A model generated the notes under the pieces. That model was not told the DNA's origin. It did no database searches and saw only the letters and a list, made by a program, of their open reading frames with translations. The position numbers and the translations under genes are program-made. From contig JAKISV010000131.1 in NCBI GenBank assembly GCA_021648425.1, positions 1-7,870 of the forward strand: DNA of 7,870 bases, given 5' to 3'. Below, piece after piece: positions 1 through 6,259 of the stretch. The number at the start of each line of letters is the position of its first letter. Within the stretch, counting starts at the first letter, position 1. Origin of the DNA: Rhizobiaceae bacterium (GTDB taxonomy: Bacteria; Pseudomonadota; Alphaproteobacteria; Rhizobiales; Rhizobiaceae).

Positions 1-983
1 GGTGTGGGTGTGGCCGGCGGGAGGAACTGGTTCTGTGCAGAGCGCACCGTTCCGCTGGCCACCTGATCCAGCTGCTGCCCGGTTTTTGCGGTCGGCTTTG
101 TTACCGGGACTGACGTTACGTTGTTATCAGTAATTGGAGCCGGCAAACCTGGAAATGGTTTTTGCGGCCAAATCCCGTCAAACGGCCAAGCCTTCCTCAG
201 GGCCTCGATACTTAGTCCAGTGACATTTACATCAATATCACGGCGAGTGCCTGGCACCCGATAAGGACAGTGTCTTTTAGTGCAGTTGATTCCCACTGAA
301 AACTGCCAAAGCGTATAGTTTTCCCAATTGCCAAGAGGAAAAACGTTTTTGATGCTGGGGCGATAACGTGGATACCAGAGCTTCAATCGAGAAAGGATCG
401 GGTATTTCTGCCTGTCAGCGGCGATCATTTTTGCCGTGGCGTGATTGGTATAAAGCATCGGATAACGTCCGAGGATTTTTTTGATGTGCCTGGCAAAAAT
501 TTCGCCATCCTTAAGGGATATCCATTTTTCACCAGTACCATGCTCGATATCGAGGGCAATCAGATCGTCAGGCCCTGGTTTTGCAAAGTCTATAAAATGA
601 TTGGCTTGAGCAATTGGATTTCCGGCACGACCCAGATGATAGGCGCCCCATTTCAGGCCAAGACTTTTTGCGATGATGCGACGGGTGTTAAACAATTCAC
701 GCTTTAGCGAATAATTTGACCAGGTCTTTCTGCACAGGGCAATTTTGGTTTTGTTTCCAGCTGATTTGCAGCCATAACGCGCTGACAGTCCATCGCTGGC
801 TTTGGCGATAAAGCCGACAATTCGCCGGTCTTTGGTCATGCGCCGCCAGTCAATTATATTCTTGTCATAAGCATCAATCACAAGGCCACGGGTCTTGTCG
901 CGCCAAGGTGAGTTAAATTCACTGGAAAAAGCACTGAGCGAAAATACCCCCAGCATTCCTGTAAATACCGTGAGTAATAACAA
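1..983 (-). CDS. Exported GH25 (lysozyme-type) glycoside hydrolase, 3'-truncated by window edge
   Basis: The reading frame is open from the left edge up to a stop at 1077-1079, and its translation looks like glycosyl hydrolase family 25, the Chalaropsis-type muramidases that cut peptidoglycan glycan strands. Numbering from the ATG at 956, I see the first-strand acidic motif VIDAYD (26-31), the catalytic-type DxE in ALDIEH (D136, E138), LWQFS (W217) and the late DIDVNV (240-245), in the family's usual order. Four cysteines (YGC, ALC, INC, RHC) suggest disulfides and export. After about residue 265 a proline/threonine-rich tail begins and leaves the window. The start is uncertain. ATG 956 leaves only a short hydrophobic stretch. 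TTG 983, chosen here, gives a fuller signal-like segment with a weak AGG 11 bases upstream. TTG 1058 or 1061 would add a charged N-region (R, K). Family confidence is high; start confidence is low. Confidence 0.85.
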   Translation of the reverse strand, partial: MLLLTVFTGMLGVFSLSAFSSEFNSPWRDKTRGLVIDAYDKNIIDWRRMTKDRRIVGFIAKASDGLSARYGCKSAGNKTKIALCRKTWSNYSLKRELFNTRRIIAKSLGLKWGAYHLGRAGNPIAQANHFIDFAKPGPDDLIALDIEHGTGEKWISLKDGEIFARHIKKILGRYPMLYTNHATAKMIAADRQKYPILSRLKLWYPRYRPSIKNVFPLGNWENYTLWQFSVGINCTKRHCPYRVPGTRRDIDVNVTGLSIEALRKAWPFDGIWPQKPFPGLPAPITDNNVTSVPVTKPTAKTGQQLDQVASGTVRSAQNQFLPPATPT

Positions 984-995
984 AAGGTTATTTAC

Positions 996-1007
996 CTGGA
1001 TATCCAG
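996..1007. repeat. 12-bp perfect palindrome upstream of the GH25 gene
   Basis: CTGGATATCCAG is its own reverse complement. It lies 13 bases upstream of the TTG at 983 and a little downstream of a TATAAA-like hexamer (minus strand, 1028-1023). If transcription starts near 1016 the palindrome would sit in the 5' leader; if translation starts at 1058 it lies in coding sequence. It could be an operator, but a 12-bp palindrome can also occur by chance. Confidence 0.35.
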
Positions 1008-1148
1008 AATATTTATCGCATTTTTATATGAAATTATTCCTGAACCCCTGAAAGCCAACAATCCTTTAAAAACGAATCAACTATCCATTAACGGCAACGC
1101 AGTTTACTGTGGGTAAGGCAATTGGTGGGTCAAAGCAATACTCGACGC

Positions 1149-1700
1149 TCATTGCACCATAGTCATGGTATCGCCGCTCACTTCAAATCGCTTCAACTGC
1201 TTGAGGAAGCTCATGCCAAGCAGTGTTGTGGAAAGGGAAGTGTCCCTTGAGATGCTGGCGCGCACATCATAAATTCGAATGTTGCCAATCTGGATTTGAT
1301 CAATCATCGCAATGGCTGCTTTTTTTGTGCCATTGGCGGTATTTACAGTGTATTTGAAATCGGATGATTTCAGCCTGATACCAAGGTTTCTGGCGGTTGT
1401 CTCGTTAATGGCTACCGTTGTTGCACCAGTATCGACCATTACATCCACCGGGCGATTATTCATGCGTACCTGTGCATAAAAATGCCCGCCACGACCGGCT
1501 TTCAATTTTACCTGACGCCCGGAATTATAGGTTTTTTTTGTTTGCTTTTGGGCGTTAGCCAACGCAATAAAGCGGGCATTATCCTGGGCTATTTCCTGCT
1601 GTTTGGAATTTTCACGCTCTTTAATCACCATCTCAAATAAAGAAGGCGCTTGAACAGCAGAAAAGATTATTACTCCCGACAGGAGTAGATAGCGCCACAT
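1149..1700 (-). CDS. Retropepsin-like clan AA aspartic protease, membrane-anchored
   Basis: This 183-residue protein has an N-terminal hydrophobic segment (about 4-18), which is an uncleaved anchor or a signal peptide. A charged, Gln/Lys/Glu-rich linker follows (about 27-60), and then one retropepsin fold. The catalytic motif is VDTGAT with Asp90 (89-94), and the second signature is LLGMSFL (160-166), where the family carries its conserved LLGMxFL. This is the arrangement of the TIGR02281-type single-domain bacterial proteases, which must dimerise to make a full active site with one Asp from each copy. The fold would lie on the periplasmic side. The ATG at 1700 is preceded by a weak GAAAG about 7 bases upstream. 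The gene lies 138 bases downstream of upp and upstream of the GH25 gene, all on one strand. The substrate is not known for this family and cannot be told from context. Confidence 0.88.
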   Translation of the reverse strand: MWRYLLLSGVIIFSAVQAPSLFEMVIKERENSKQQEIAQDNARFIALANAQKQTKKTYNSGRQVKLKAGRGGHFYAQVRMNNRPVDVMVDTGATTVAINETTARNLGIRLKSSDFKYTVNTANGTKKAAIAMIDQIQIGNIRIYDVRASISRDTSLSTTLLGMSFLKQLKRFEVSGDTMTMVQ

Positions 1701-1709
1701 TGGATTACT

Positions 1710-1824
1710 TTCGATACCAGAATTGGCGTTTATATTAGGCGGGGAAAACTAATATTGAACTAACCCTGGTATAAGGGTAGCCCACTTCCACAAAACAGGG
1801 TTATCAACGGGTAAAGGTATCGAA
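1710..1824. repeat. Outer inverted repeat spanning the upp to protease spacer
   Basis: TTCGATACC at 1710-1718 and GGTATCGAA at 1816-1824 are perfect 9-bp inverted arms, nested outside the 8-bp pair at 1761-1803. The right arm is just past the upp stop and the left arm just upstream of the protease start codon. No target-site duplication or transposon-like end could be recognised. It may be chance. Confidence 0.3.
1761..1803 (-). repeat. Inverted repeat after upp, possible weak terminator
   Basis: TAACCCTG (1761-1768) and CAGGGTTA (1796-1803) are perfect 8-bp inverted arms around a 27-base loop, in which GGG-CTA-CCC could add a small inner stem. It lies 36 bases past the upp stop, in the right place for a transcript end. 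The loop is long and no clean run of T follows on the minus strand, so it is not a textbook intrinsic terminator. Confidence 0.35.
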
Positions 1825-1838
1825 GATGACAATTGGAC

Positions 1839-2477
1839 TTATTTGGTTCCATACATCCGGTCACCGGCATCACCCAAACCTGGAACAATATAGCCTTTTT
1901 CATTCAAATGACTATCGATTGCCGCGGTATAAATCGGTACTTCAGGTTGCGCTTTGGTAAATGCTTCGATGCCTTCAGGGGCTGCCAACAGGCATAAAAA
2001 CCGAATGTTATTTGCACCGCGTTCTTTTAGTTTTTCGATAGCAGCTGTAGCGGAATTGGCTGTTGCCAACATCGGATCAACAACAATCACCAGGCGGTCG
2101 GAAATATCCTGGGGAGCCTTGAAGTAATATTCAATCGCTTCGAGCGTTTTATGATCGCGATAAAGGCCAACGTGGGCGACACGGGCAGACGGGACCAGAT
2201 CCAGCATGCCTTCAAGTAATCCATTGCCGGCTCGAAGAATAGAAGCAAACACCAGTTTTTTACCGGCCAGAACCGGTGCGGACATTTCGGTCATCGGTGT
2301 TTTAATAGTTTCTGTAGTCAATTCAAGATTTCGCGTCACTTCATAGCAAAGCAGCAGGGATATCTCTCGCAGCAAACGGCGAAACCCGGCGGTTGATGTA
2401 TTCACATCGCGCATTTTGGTGAGTTTGTGCTGGATAAGCGGGTGGTCGATAACGGTGATGTTGGAATTTGACGACAT
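1839..2477 (-). CDS. upp: Uracil phosphoribosyltransferase
   Basis: This enzyme converts uracil plus PRPP to UMP and pyrophosphate in the cytoplasm, as part of pyrimidine salvage. The 212-residue product matches the usual length of about 208-210. Visible signatures are SILRAG (79-84), the PRPP-binding loop [12 protein letters not shown] (132-143) and the C-terminal uracil-site block [18 protein letters not shown] (195-212). The loop reads ATANS where many family members read ATGGS. I place the start at ATG 2477. It has AGGAG 7 bases upstream, and a strong promoter lies at 2509-2537. The longer frame that opens at 2537 would begin inside the promoter's -35 box and adds 20 residues unlike the family. 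deoB lies 108 bases upstream on the same strand, so upp may be read both from its own promoter and by read-through. Confidence 0.96.
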   Translation of the reverse strand: MSSNSNITVIDHPLIQHKLTKMRDVNTSTAGFRRLLREISLLLCYEVTRNLELTTETIKTPMTEMSAPVLAGKKLVFASILRAGNGLLEGMLDLVPSARVAHVGLYRDHKTLEAIEYYFKAPQDISDRLVIVVDPMLATANSATAAIEKLKERGANNIRFLCLLAAPEGIEAFTKAQPEVPIYTAAIDSHLNEKGYIVPGLGDAGDRMYGTK

Positions 2478-2484
2478 GATAGCG

Positions 2485-2489
2485 CTCCT
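2485..2489 (-). promoter_or_regulatory. Shine-Dalgarno of upp (decides the start)
   Basis: AGGAG on the minus strand sits 7 bases before the ATG at 2477. It supports the 212-residue product over the 20-residue longer frame. Confidence 0.85.
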
Positions 2490-2508
2490 GAATATGCCAT
2501 AGAAATTT

Positions 2509-2537
2509 ATTATCGCCCTCACTGCGCGCTTTCTCAA
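2509..2537 (-). promoter_or_regulatory. Sigma70-type promoter of upp
   Basis: On the minus strand TTGAGA (2537-2532, five of six to TTGACA) is followed after exactly 17 bases by GATAAT (2514-2509, five of six to TATAAT). A transcript would start near 2502, giving a leader of about 25 bases that contains the upp Shine-Dalgarno. This implies that upp can be expressed apart from deoB. Confidence 0.7.
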
Positions 2538-2585
2538 GACACGAACACCTGTTTTTGCAATCTGTGAACAGGCAAATTAAACGCG

Positions 2586-3806
2586 CTAAATGAAAGGAGC
2601 CCCATGAGGACCAGCGGCAATGTCCAGGTGTTTGGCAATGGTTTCGCCAATATCTGCAAATGTGGCAAGCGAGCCACCGCTGCCTGGAGAGAGGTCGGGG
2701 CCAAAGGCCAGCACCGGCACCTGTTCTCGGGTGTGATCGGTACCGGGCCAGGATGGATCGCAACCATGGTCAGCGGTCAGAATCATCAAATCACCGGTTT
2801 TTAACTTGTTGATAAGCTGGGGAAGCCGTTTATCGAAATATTCCAGAGCTGTTGCATAACCGGCAATATCGCGCCGGTGGCCATATAACATGTCAAAATC
2901 AACAAAATTGGTAAATACCAGATCACCTTCGTGCGCGTCGTCCATTGCATTCAAAGTAGCATCAAACAACGCCGCATTGCCATTGGCCTTGCGCACATCT
3001 GTCGTTCCCTGGTGGGCGTAGATATCGGAGATCTTGCCAATGGCGATGACCTGCCTGCCATTGCTTTTCAAACGATCAAGCAATGTGGGTTGGGGTGGTG
3101 GCACGGAATAGTCCCGGCGGTTGCCGGTACGTTCAAAATTTTCAGCATTCTCGCCAATGAATGGCCGGGCGATTACCCGCCCGATATTATAGGGGTCGAC
3201 CAGTTCGCGAGCGGTTTGGCAAACGTTGAGTAATCTTTCCAGCCCGAAATGAGTTTCATGGGCAGCGATCTGCAGTACGGAATCAGCCGATGTGTAGCAG
3301 ATGAGTTTGCCGGTAGATATGTGCTCTTCTCCCAGTTCAACAATGATTTGTGTCCCCGAAGCGTGACGGTTGCCGATGATGCCGGTGAGATTGCAACTTT
3401 CGATCAGCCTATCTGTCAGCTCTTTTGGAAAGCATGGAATTTCCCGCGGGAAATAACCCCAGTCAAAACTCACCGGCACCCCTGCGATTTCCCAGTGACC
3501 CGAAGGTGTATCCTTTCCTTTTGAAACCTCTGCGGCATTGCACCAAATGCCTTTCAGTTCAGGGTTTGTAGAAAATCCGGCGGGCCATTCACCGCAAGCG
3601 GATTTTGCAGCGAGGCCCAAACCTAATTGTTCCATGTTCGGCATTGCAAGTGGCCCGCTTCTGCCGCCTTCGACATTTGCTTCGCCTTTTTGGCAGGCAA
3701 GCGCAATATGGCCCAGCGTATTGGAGTTTTCGTCATTAAAAAGTGCAGCATCGGGCGCACCGCCGATACCAAATGAATCCAGAACAAATAAAAATGCACG
3801 CGCCAT
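2586..3806 (-). CDS. deoB: Phosphopentomutase
   Basis: This enzyme interconverts ribose-1- or deoxyribose-1-phosphate with the 5-phosphate, linking nucleoside phosphorolysis to central carbon metabolism in the cytoplasm. The 406-residue product has the full family length. It shows the alkaline-phosphatase-superfamily metal ligands in order: Asp10 in [12 protein letters not shown], Asp305 and His310 in [10 protein letters not shown], Asp346-His347 in TADHGCD, and His358 in TDHTRE. Thr100 in [10 protein letters not shown] is the residue that carries the phosphate. The spacings (305/310 and 346/347/358) match those known for the Bacillus cereus enzyme. The start at ATG 3806 has AGG 7 bases upstream and begins with the family-typical [16 protein letters not shown]. 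upp follows on the same strand. The gene is divergent from a PhnD-like gene across a 71-bp spacer with a perfect palindrome. cdd and deoA, frequent partners, are not in the window. Confidence 0.97.
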   Translation of the reverse strand: MARAFLFVLDSFGIGGAPDAALFNDENSNTLGHIALACQKGEANVEGGRSGPLAMPNMEQLGLGLAAKSACGEWPAGFSTNPELKGIWCNAAEVSKGKDTPSGHWEIAGVPVSFDWGYFPREIPCFPKELTDRLIESCNLTGIIGNRHASGTQIIVELGEEHISTGKLICYTSADSVLQIAAHETHFGLERLLNVCQTARELVDPYNIGRVIARPFIGENAENFERTGNRRDYSVPPPQPTLLDRLKSNGRQVIAIGKISDIYAHQGTTDVRKANGNAALFDATLNAMDDAHEGDLVFTNFVDFDMLYGHRRDIAGYATALEYFDKRLPQLINKLKTGDLMILTADHGCDPSWPGTDHTREQVPVLAFGPDLSPGSGGSLATFADIGETIAKHLDIAAGPHGAPFI

Positions 3807-3860
3807 ATCGCTACCTGTGGGTTTAATTTGAATATTGAGGTTGTTTGACGCAACGCTTCA

Positions 3861-3876
3861 TTGCATCATGATGCAA
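3861..3876. promoter_or_regulatory. 16-bp perfect palindrome in the divergent spacer, candidate operator
   Basis: TTGCATCATGATGCAA reads the same on both strands. It lies in the 71-bp spacer, ending one base before the ATG of the PhnD-like gene and about 55 bases upstream of the deoB start. The shape fits a dimeric helix-turn-helix repressor site. No clear -35/-10 pair could be set beside it on either strand, and the regulator is not identified. Confidence 0.5.
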
Positions 3877-3877
3877 A

Positions 3878-4915
3878 ATGCAGAATCAAATACCTTCAAC
3901 ACAGATTGATACCGTGCAGCATAACTCAGGCAACAGGCAGTTCAAGTCTCCAGAAAATTTCTCAATACTCATCATGACGGCTGTTATGGTCGCGGTGGCC
4001 TATGTGGGCTTGTTGACATCAGCAATGGCGCAGACTGATTGGCGCAAGGATGTCGGGACATTCCGCATTGGCATTGTTGCCAGCAACGGTAATTCAGCAG
4101 CTGTCGCAAAAGTCGAACCTTTTCGCCTGGCAATAGCCGAAGCGCTTGGGTTGAATGTTGAGATATTTGCAGCAAAAAACTATACTGCCCTTATAAACGC
4201 CCAGTCCAGCGCCCGGATTGAATATGCGATCTATTCCGCCAGCGCCTATGCGGCGGCCTGGCAAGTCTGCGAATGTGTGGAACCGCTGGTATTGCCTAAA
4301 TCTTCCGATGGGTCGCAGAGCTATAATTCAATTGTGATTTCGGCTGAAAACGGCCCTGAGGATGTTTCGCAACTGGCTTCCGCAAAATTGACGGGATTAT
4401 CTCAATCTTCGTTTGCCGGCAGCCAGTTTGCCATTTTTGAACTGGGAACCCAAAATATCGAACTGCCTGAGGAAATCAGCTATTCGGAAAGCGGCGAGGT
4501 TGCCATTCAAAAGTTTGTCGAAGGTGAATATAACGCATTGATTGGCTGGAGCTCGCTTACCGGTGATCCGGTTACCGGCTATTCTCAGGGAACGCTTAAT
4601 CTAATTGCTGCAAAAAACGGCGGCAAAATTATTCCTTATCGCGTGATCTGGAAGTCCTCTGCTATTCCCAATCGGCCCCATGTTGTTCGAAAGTCACTGG
4701 CTAGTGAAGCAAAAACACTTCTCCGAAATGTTCTAACGCGCATGTATGAAAATGACCCTGTTGCCTACGATTCAATTGAGCCGGTATTTGGAGGTGGATT
4801 TGTAGTGGCGCGGCACGGGCAGTTTTTACCCGTTATTGAATATTTGAATTCGCTGTTGCCTGCTGATGTCGAGGAAAAACGCGATAGTGAACAACCTGAC
4901 GAACAAGTCGATTAG
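3878..4915 (+). CDS. PhnD-like periplasmic substrate-binding protein, orphan
   Basis: This 345-residue protein resembles the PhnD/PtxB family (SBP_bac type) that binds phosphate, phosphite or phosphonate for ABC importers. A hydrophobic segment (29-48) ends in TSAMA|Q, a signal-peptidase-I-like site after residue 51. Family-like blocks follow. FRIGIVASN (62-70) opens the fold and AEALGLNVEIF (87-97) is the next. QKFVEGEYNALIGW (211-224) matches the family's repeated-use segment, and VIWKSSAIPNRPHVVRKSL (256-274) matches the PhnD-type block. A CxC pair (131, 133) is unusual. The tail from 329 is acidic and charged. No permease or ATPase gene is nearby, so uptake is unproven. The ATG at 3878 has no Shine-Dalgarno; GTG 3914 is an alternative start. 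Its stop overlaps the converging pseudopilin gene by 4 bp. Confidence 0.85.
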   Translation: MQNQIPSTQIDTVQHNSGNRQFKSPENFSILIMTAVMVAVAYVGLLTSAMAQTDWRKDVGTFRIGIVASNGNSAAVAKVEPFRLAIAEALGLNVEIFAAKNYTALINAQSSARIEYAIYSASAYAAAWQVCECVEPLVLPKSSDGSQSYNSIVISAENGPEDVSQLASAKLTGLSQSSFAGSQFAIFELGTQNIELPEEISYSESGEVAIQKFVEGEYNALIGWSSLTGDPVTGYSQGTLNLIAAKNGGKIIPYRVIWKSSAIPNRPHVVRKSLASEAKTLLRNVLTRMYENDPVAYDSIEPVFGGGFVVARHGQFLPVIEYLNSLLPADVEEKRDSEQPDEQVD

Positions 4916-5511
4916 CAGCCTACAACATCGACGACCAGCCCAACTCGCGGGCGAAGAAATATCTCTTCATCCATGGTGACTGCTGTGCTGTCAAAACTGA
5001 TACCGGCGGACGCACTGTAACGGGCCCAGCCAACCATCGGCTGATAATTGGTTTGAACACGCGCCGCCACCAGGAATGATCCGTCAATCTTGATGGTGGC
5101 GGGAACATCATAGGGGGAGTTGAGTACAGCTTTAGTCCAATTGCTTTCGCAGCTCCAGGCTACTGTGGCATTGCCGCTTTCAATATTGATACCGGTAATT
5201 CGAATTTTTACGGAATTGGCATAGGGCTGCATAATATCACTGGATGCATCCATAATATTCGCGATGTCAGTGCCGTTCAGAGCAGAGCTTTGGGTTACCA
5301 GATCGCCAACAACGCTGGAAATTCGTGATACTTTTCGGTTCACAGATACAGCGGCAGATACTTCCAGCGTGCCAACAAACAACATAATCATGATAGGTGC
5401 GATGAGCGCAAATTCCAGCGCAGCGACCCCCTCACAGTTTTTGCGAAATCTGGATGTCAAATCCCAAAGGCCAAATTTTATTCTGGCTCTGTAATTAAGT
5501 TGGTTAGACAT
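4912..5511 (-). CDS. TadE-like pseudopilin (second of tandem pair)
   Basis: This 199-residue protein is of the TadE family, minor pseudopilins of the Tad/Flp tight-adherence pilus that are inserted in the inner membrane and cut by a prepilin peptidase. The processing motif is visible as CEG|VAALEFALIAPIMIMLF, with Gly28 before the cut and Glu33 at +5, followed by the hydrophobic helix (about 31-55). The N-terminal leader is basic (RARIK, RFRK). The rest is a soluble beta-rich-looking domain with Cys121 and a C-terminal Cys199. The ATG at 5511 has AAGGA 7 bases upstream, so I prefer it to a TTG at 5529. The gene lies 64 bases behind the first TadE-like gene, probably in one operon. Its stop overlaps the converging PhnD-like gene's stop by 4 bp. 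Confidence 0.88.
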   Translation of the reverse strand: MSNQLNYRARIKFGLWDLTSRFRKNCEGVAALEFALIAPIMIMLFVGTLEVSAAVSVNRKVSRISSVVGDLVTQSSALNGTDIANIMDASSDIMQPYANSVKIRITGINIESGNATVAWSCESNWTKAVLNSPYDVPATIKIDGSFLVAARVQTNYQPMVGWARYSASAGISFDSTAVTMDEEIFLRPRVGLVVDVVGC

Positions 5512-5518
5512 TAATAAG

Positions 5519-5523
5519 TCCTT
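5519..5523 (-). promoter_or_regulatory. Shine-Dalgarno of the second TadE-like gene (decides the start)
   Basis: AAGGA on the minus strand sits 7 bases before the ATG at 5511. This favours the 199-residue product over one starting at the TTG at 5529. Confidence 0.75.
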
Positions 5524-5575
5524 TTGCAAAAAATGGTCGGCTGTTGCGGGTAATAAGATTCATTGTTCGAAATAA

Positions 5576-6133
5576 TCAATATGGCTCTGTCTTGAAAACT
5601 GAAATTGCAGTCAGTAAGGCATTGCCACTATCTAAATCAGCCAGGTGCGCAGCCACATAATTACTGAATACCGGCCATTCATAAGTTGCTGTAATCCGCA
5701 TGATTTGTTCTGATACTGGTGCATTATAGCCAAAGTCATCAGGATCAAGAACGCCCGATACGGGGGTGGGCGGGCTACCAAGATCAGCAAATGTTGCGGC
5801 CAATTTAACATCCACGAGCAATCCGGAGCATTCAAACAACAAGGAGGCCTCCAAACACATAGCGTCCTTGAGTTGTTCCTGGGTTGTAGTGATGCCAAGC
5901 TGCCCGGTTCTTACCTGGCGGCCAACACGGTCAACTGCACTTTCAAGCATTTGTCCGGCAAAAAAGAAAAGTGACGCTTCGATGATGGCTGTCAGCAAGA
6001 AAAAGAACGGAAAGGCGACCAGGGCAAATTCAACTGCAGTTGCACCGTTTTCATTCGATTTGAATTTGCCTAGCTTTCCAGCATTATTAATACCGAATGG
6101 AAGGCGGGGTTTTTTTAAAATAGTATTGTACAT
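5576..6133 (-). CDS. TadE-like pseudopilin (first of tandem pair)
   Basis: This 185-residue TadE-family minor pseudopilin would be part of a Tad/Flp pilus in the cell envelope. The basic leader (KKPR, KLGKFK) ends in ENG|ATAVEFALVAFPFFFLL, with the prepilin cleavage glycine at 30 and Glu35 at +5, followed by a strongly hydrophobic helix (about 33-59). A heptad-like stretch (61-75) and a soluble domain follow, with two cysteines (93, 102) that may pair. The ATG at 6133 has only a weak GGTGG about 6 bases upstream. The next TadE-like gene follows after 64 bases. The core genes (TadA ATPase, TadB/C, RcpA secretin, Flp pilin, CpaA peptidase) and a vWA-type TadG are absent from the window. They may lie elsewhere in the genome, as is common in Alphaproteobacteria. 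Confidence 0.9.
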   Translation of the reverse strand: MYNTILKKPRLPFGINNAGKLGKFKSNENGATAVEFALVAFPFFFLLTAIIEASLFFFAGQMLESAVDRVGRQVRTGQLGITTTQEQLKDAMCLEASLLFECSGLLVDVKLAATFADLGSPPTPVSGVLDPDDFGYNAPVSEQIMRITATYEWPVFSNYVAAHLADLDSGNALLTAISVFKTEPY

Positions 6134-6259
6134 TTATTACCACCCGATTGGATTTTTCCCTGAATTGAATGGTGAACATTAACATCATATTATTTAGGGT
6201 TCGTTAGCAGATAGTACAAAATACGCTAATAGGTATTAATAAATTGATGACTTATTGTC

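Noticed and set aside
441..707. Plus-strand open frame of 88 codons
   Set aside because: It lies wholly antisense to the GH25 gene, whose frame is open with catalytic motifs. Its own product shows no recognisable family.
1023..1028. TATAAA on the minus strand as a -10 box for the GH25 gene
   Set aside because: No -35-like hexamer lies 16-18 bases upstream, so I did not call a promoter.
895..1116. Plus-strand open frame of 73 codons over the GH25 signal region and the gap upstream
   Set aside because: It has no Shine-Dalgarno and no family features. It overlaps the coding and leader sequence of the minus-strand gene.
2551..2576. Inverted repeat CCTGTT/AACAGG in the deoB-upp spacer as a terminator
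   Set aside because: The stem is only 6 bp with a 13-base loop and no following T run, and it precedes a strong promoter. It is too weak to call.
2931..3831. Several plus-strand open frames of 91 to 100 codons
   Set aside because: All are shadows of deoB, which is complete with every metal ligand in place.
6220..6237. AT-rich hairpin AATAC/GTATT after the RsmC-like gene as a terminator
   Set aside because: The stem has five mostly A-T pairs and is likely too unstable. Only a short T run follows.
6134..6259. Promoter for the TadE-like pair
   Set aside because: TATGAT on the minus strand resembles a -10 box, but nothing like a -35 lies at the right distance.
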